Assembly (NCBI RefSeq): GCF_031460495.1
Contig: NZ_JAVKTS010000006.1
Location: forward strand, 96,779 to 160,778
Direction: 5' to 3'
DNA: 64,000 nt
From: Tissierella sp.
GTDB lineage: Bacteria; Bacillota; Clostridia; Tissierellales; Tissierellaceae
Below are positions 61,906 to 64,000 of this stretch, one piece after another (positions within the stretch are counted from its first letter, which is position 1; each line of letters starts with the position of its first letter). The notes beneath the pieces are model-generated. The model was not told where the DNA came from. It did not search any database and was given only the letters and a program-made list of their open reading frames with translations. The translations under genes were made by a program, and so were the position numbers.

Positions 61906-62868
61906 TTAGTCTTCTATGTTTAATTTTATCTTCAATTTCTCCAACATATCTTTTGTCATCATTTCTAAATTATATTTTGGATTCCAGCCCCATTCTTCCC
62001 TTGCAGCTGTATCGTCTAATGAATTTGGCCATGAGTTAGCAATTTCCTGTCTAACAGGGTCAACATCATAGTCTAATTTGAATTCTGGTATGAATTTCTT
62101 AATAGAAGCTGCTAACTGTTCAGGCTCAAAGCTCATAGCTGTTACATTAAAGGCATTTCTATGTTTCAATTTTGATGAATCAGCTTCCATCAAATTCACT
62201 ATCGAATCCAATGCATCCGGCATATACATCATGTCCATCTTTGTTCCCTTATCAATAAAGCTGGTATATTTTTTATGCTTTAATGCTTCATAATAAATAT
62301 GAACTGCATAATCTGTGGTACCTCCTCCTGGAAGTGTTTCATATGAAATTAATCCTGGGAATCTAACACCTCTAGTATCTACACCAAATCTTTTATGATA
62401 ATAGTCACATAACAATTCTCCTGCAACTTTTGTCACTCCGTACATAGTAGTTGGCCTTTGAATTGTATCCTGTGGAGTATTATCTGGTGGAGTAGATGGA
62501 CCAAATGCAGCGATTGAGCTTGGGGTAAATACTTGTAAGTTTTTCTCTCTACCTAATTCAAGAACATTGTATAATCCATTCATATTTATGTCCCAACATG
62601 CTACTGGGTCTTTTTCTCCAACAGCAGATAAAATAGCAGCTAAATTAATTATAGTATTAACATTATGTTTATCTACTATTTCTCCCATTTGCTTTGCATC
62701 ATTAATATTAACAATTTCAAAAATCCCTGATTCAATTAATTGTTCATGTCCTTCTTTTATCCTTCTTCCACTAGCTATAACATTTTCTACTCCATAAATT
62801 TCTCTTAATTTTGTAGTAAGTTCTGAACCAATTTGACCTAATGCTCCGGTAATTAATATCTTTCTCAT
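61906..62868 (-). CDS. tdh: L-threonine 3-dehydrogenase (short-chain, NAD-epimerase type)
   Basis: 320 residues. Nucleotide-binding GALGQIG at 8-14, catalytic Y143 and K147 (TMYGVTKVAGELLC), and the family hallmarks LAAILSAVGEKDP, SSIAAFGPSTP, VRFPGLIS and GGTTDYAVHIY. Oxidises threonine to 2-amino-3-ketobutyrate, which KBL splits. 12 bp downstream of the creatininase-family gene. Confidence 0.94.
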   Translation of the reverse strand: MRKILITGALGQIGSELTTKLREIYGVENVIASGRRIKEGHEQLIESGIFEIVNINDAKQMGEIVDKHNVNTIINLAAILSAVGEKDPVACWDINMNGLYNVLELGREKNLQVFTPSSIAAFGPSTPPDNTPQDTIQRPTTMYGVTKVAGELLCDYYHKRFGVDTRGVRFPGLISYETLPGGGTTDYAVHIYYEALKHKKYTSFIDKGTKMDMMYMPDALDSIVNLMEADSSKLKHRNAFNVTAMSFEPEQLAASIKKFIPEFKLDYDVDPVRQEIANSWPNSLDDTAAREEWGWNPKYNLEMMTKDMLEKLKIKLNIED

Positions 62869-62879
62869 GAGATTTCCTC

Positions 62880-63656
62880 CTATTGTTCTGAAGTTTGTAA
62901 TTCATTAATAACTTTAACTAAGTTTTTCACTAGGTGATCGTGATATATTTTTCCGTTTTCTTTAGTAGCCTTAGATGGTTGACCTGTAATTCCTCCTGAT
63001 GTTTCAGCATGAGCTTTAGCTGATTTCAATGAGCTTGGAACATAGCATAATGTATCATGCTCATATGAAGGATCCACAGAATATAAGTCTTTAGGACTTA
63101 TTGGATTGTCTACAGCTTTATCCATTTGTACAAGTTCTTCATATCTATAAAGCATATGAGAGCTTTCTATTTCGTCAGCATGACCTACTGGACCATAACC
63201 AAGCTTCTTTACAATATCCTTTGACATATATGCTGGGTCGAATATCTTAATTTCAACATCTAATTCTCTTTGCGCTTTTTCTGCTGCTAATTGCATCCAA
63301 ATTATATTTACTATTCTATGCCCATTTAATAGTACAAATTTCTTAACTCCGTGATCTGACATAGATTTTATAATATCAAATAAATATTCAACTAATACTT
63401 CTGCTCTAATAGTAATTGTTCCTGAAAGTACCATATGATGTGGGCTCCAGCCAAACCATAGTGGTGGAACAATTAATGCGTTAGTCTCCAATGCAGCTGC
63501 TTCTGCCAATGTTATAGCCACATAGGTGTCTGTACCAACTGGTAAATGTAGACCATGTTGTTCTGTACTTCCTATAGGTATTATGGCAACTCCCTTACTT
63601 TCTTTAATTAATTCCTCTGTTTCCTTCCAGTTATTTTCCTGCAACCAGTTTTTCAT
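62880..63656 (-). CDS. Creatininase-family amidohydrolase
   Basis: 258 residues. N-terminal metal site IGSTEQHGLHLPVGTD (E32, H34, D43) is intact. The second site, usually GHGGN, reads GHRIVN, and the usual HAGExET reads HADEIESS. So the fold is there but the metal or substrate site differs from creatinine amidohydrolase. Located between tdh and kbl, hence in an operon for threonine breakdown; the substrate is not clear. ATG with GAGGGGG upstream. Confidence 0.82.
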   Translation of the reverse strand: MKNWLQENNWKETEELIKESKGVAIIPIGSTEQHGLHLPVGTDTYVAITLAEAAALETNALIVPPLWFGWSPHHMVLSGTITIRAEVLVEYLFDIIKSMSDHGVKKFVLLNGHRIVNIIWMQLAAEKAQRELDVEIKIFDPAYMSKDIVKKLGYGPVGHADEIESSHMLYRYEELVQMDKAVDNPISPKDLYSVDPSYEHDTLCYVPSSLKSAKAHAETSGGITGQPSKATKENGKIYHDHLVKNLVKVINELQTSEQ

Positions 63657-63682
63657 AAAATCCCCCTCTATATAGATTATTT

Positions 63683-63841
63683 TTATTAATAAGAAATCTC
63701 TAATTGATGTTTTATATCATGAGCTTTTCTTATAATTTATAAATTATAAATTAATGTTTAATTGATATATTATTATTGTATTATGTTTGTCTTGATATTA
63801 ATGTGTTTGTGCATACATTTCGCAAGATTTCTTATTAATAA
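63683..63841. repeat. 17-bp perfect inverted repeats 125 bp apart
   Basis: TTATTAATAAGAAATCT (63683-63699) and its exact complement (63825-63841) bracket an AT-rich stretch upstream of the creatininase-family gene. May be an operator pair or the ends of a small element. Confidence 0.6.
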
Positions 63842-63848
63842 ATTTAAA

Positions 63849-63886
63849 AATCCACTAGCCAAAATATGAATTTTGACCAATGGATT
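63849..63886 (-). terminator. Terminator after kbl
   Basis: Imperfect stem AATCCA...CAAAAT/ATTTTG...TGGATT with TTTTTAAATTT on the minus strand, 10 bp after the kbl stop. Confidence 0.65.
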
Positions 63887-63896
63887 ATAATTCTAT

Positions 63897-64000
63897 CTAT
63901 TTTAGTATATTCATCTCTTTTCCAACTGCTTCAAAGACTTCTACTGCTCTGTCTAATTGCTCTTTAGTATGATCTGCTGTTACCATACATCTAACTCTTC
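63897..64000 (-). CDS. kbl: Glycine C-acetyltransferase, C-terminal end (partial)
   Basis: The last 34 codons enter from beyond the window. The product ends [20 protein letters not shown]... KEMNILK, the typical end of 2-amino-3-ketobutyrate CoA ligase. The related 8-amino-7-oxononanoate synthase ends similarly, but tdh next door makes KBL the better call. Splits 2-amino-3-ketobutyrate with CoA to glycine and acetyl-CoA. Confidence 0.8.
   Translation of the reverse strand, partial: RVRCMVTADHTKEQLDRAVEVFEAVGKEMNILK

Overview
The window is an AT-rich stretch of chromosome from an anaerobic, endospore-forming, amino-acid-fermenting Firmicute. It is most like the Tissierellia/Clostridia, judging by AT-rich codon use, AGGAGG ribosome sites, sporulation and germination genes, a lysine fermentation operon, a T-box and one predicted selenoprotein. 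No rRNA, tRNA, CRISPR array or insertion sequence was recognised. Almost every gene lies on the minus strand.

Region by region. 1-980: 5' part of a secreted protein. 1.1-10.3 kb: lysine fermentation operon read kdd, kamA, kamB, kamC (MutS-like), kamD, kamE, behind a near-perfect sigma-54 promoter, with its PAS/AAA+/Fis activator just upstream. 10.3-24.6 kb: murI, a lipoprotein, the spore genes ypeB/sleB, spoIIR and a gerA-B-C germinant receptor, ispE, a SPOCS/LysM spore protein, veg, and an H-NOX chemoreceptor on the plus strand. 24.7-33.6 kb: S-layer esterase, spmA/spmB, mgtE, a selenocysteine HesB protein, a holin-like protein, a DUF1858 protein, a glutaredoxin and a ComFB protein. 33.6-55 kb: a block that keeps much of the Bacillus origin-proximal order (rsmA, rnmV, tatD, metG, yabE-like, rsmI, yabB-like, ricT, holB, darA, tmk, speA-like, gin). 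Two c-di-GMP genes and a herA/nurA pair are interspersed. 55-64 kb: a second catabolic region with a sodium symporter carrying C-terminal winged helices, a cyclase, a beta-keto acid cleavage enzyme (BKACE), a thiolase and a second sigma-54 activator, then threonine dehydrogenase, a creatininase-family protein and the end of kbl.

How it works together. The kam operon converts lysine to 3-keto-5-aminohexanoate. The next enzymes (kce, kal) are not beside it. The BKACE/thiolase operon at 57-60 kb performs the same type of chemistry under its own sigma-54 control, but its BKACE has Trp where the characterised lysine enzyme has Glu, so its substrate may differ. Threonine dehydrogenase and KBL would give glycine plus acetyl-CoA.

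The least expected items are: a UGA-containing HesB gene and a glutaredoxin that share an ATACCC-N5-GGGTAT operator inside consensus promoters; a symporter fused to two winged-helix domains; an H-NOX chemoreceptor with the full oxygen-binding residue set; and several families of intergenic palindromic repeats, including two ~175-bp multi-stem hairpins.
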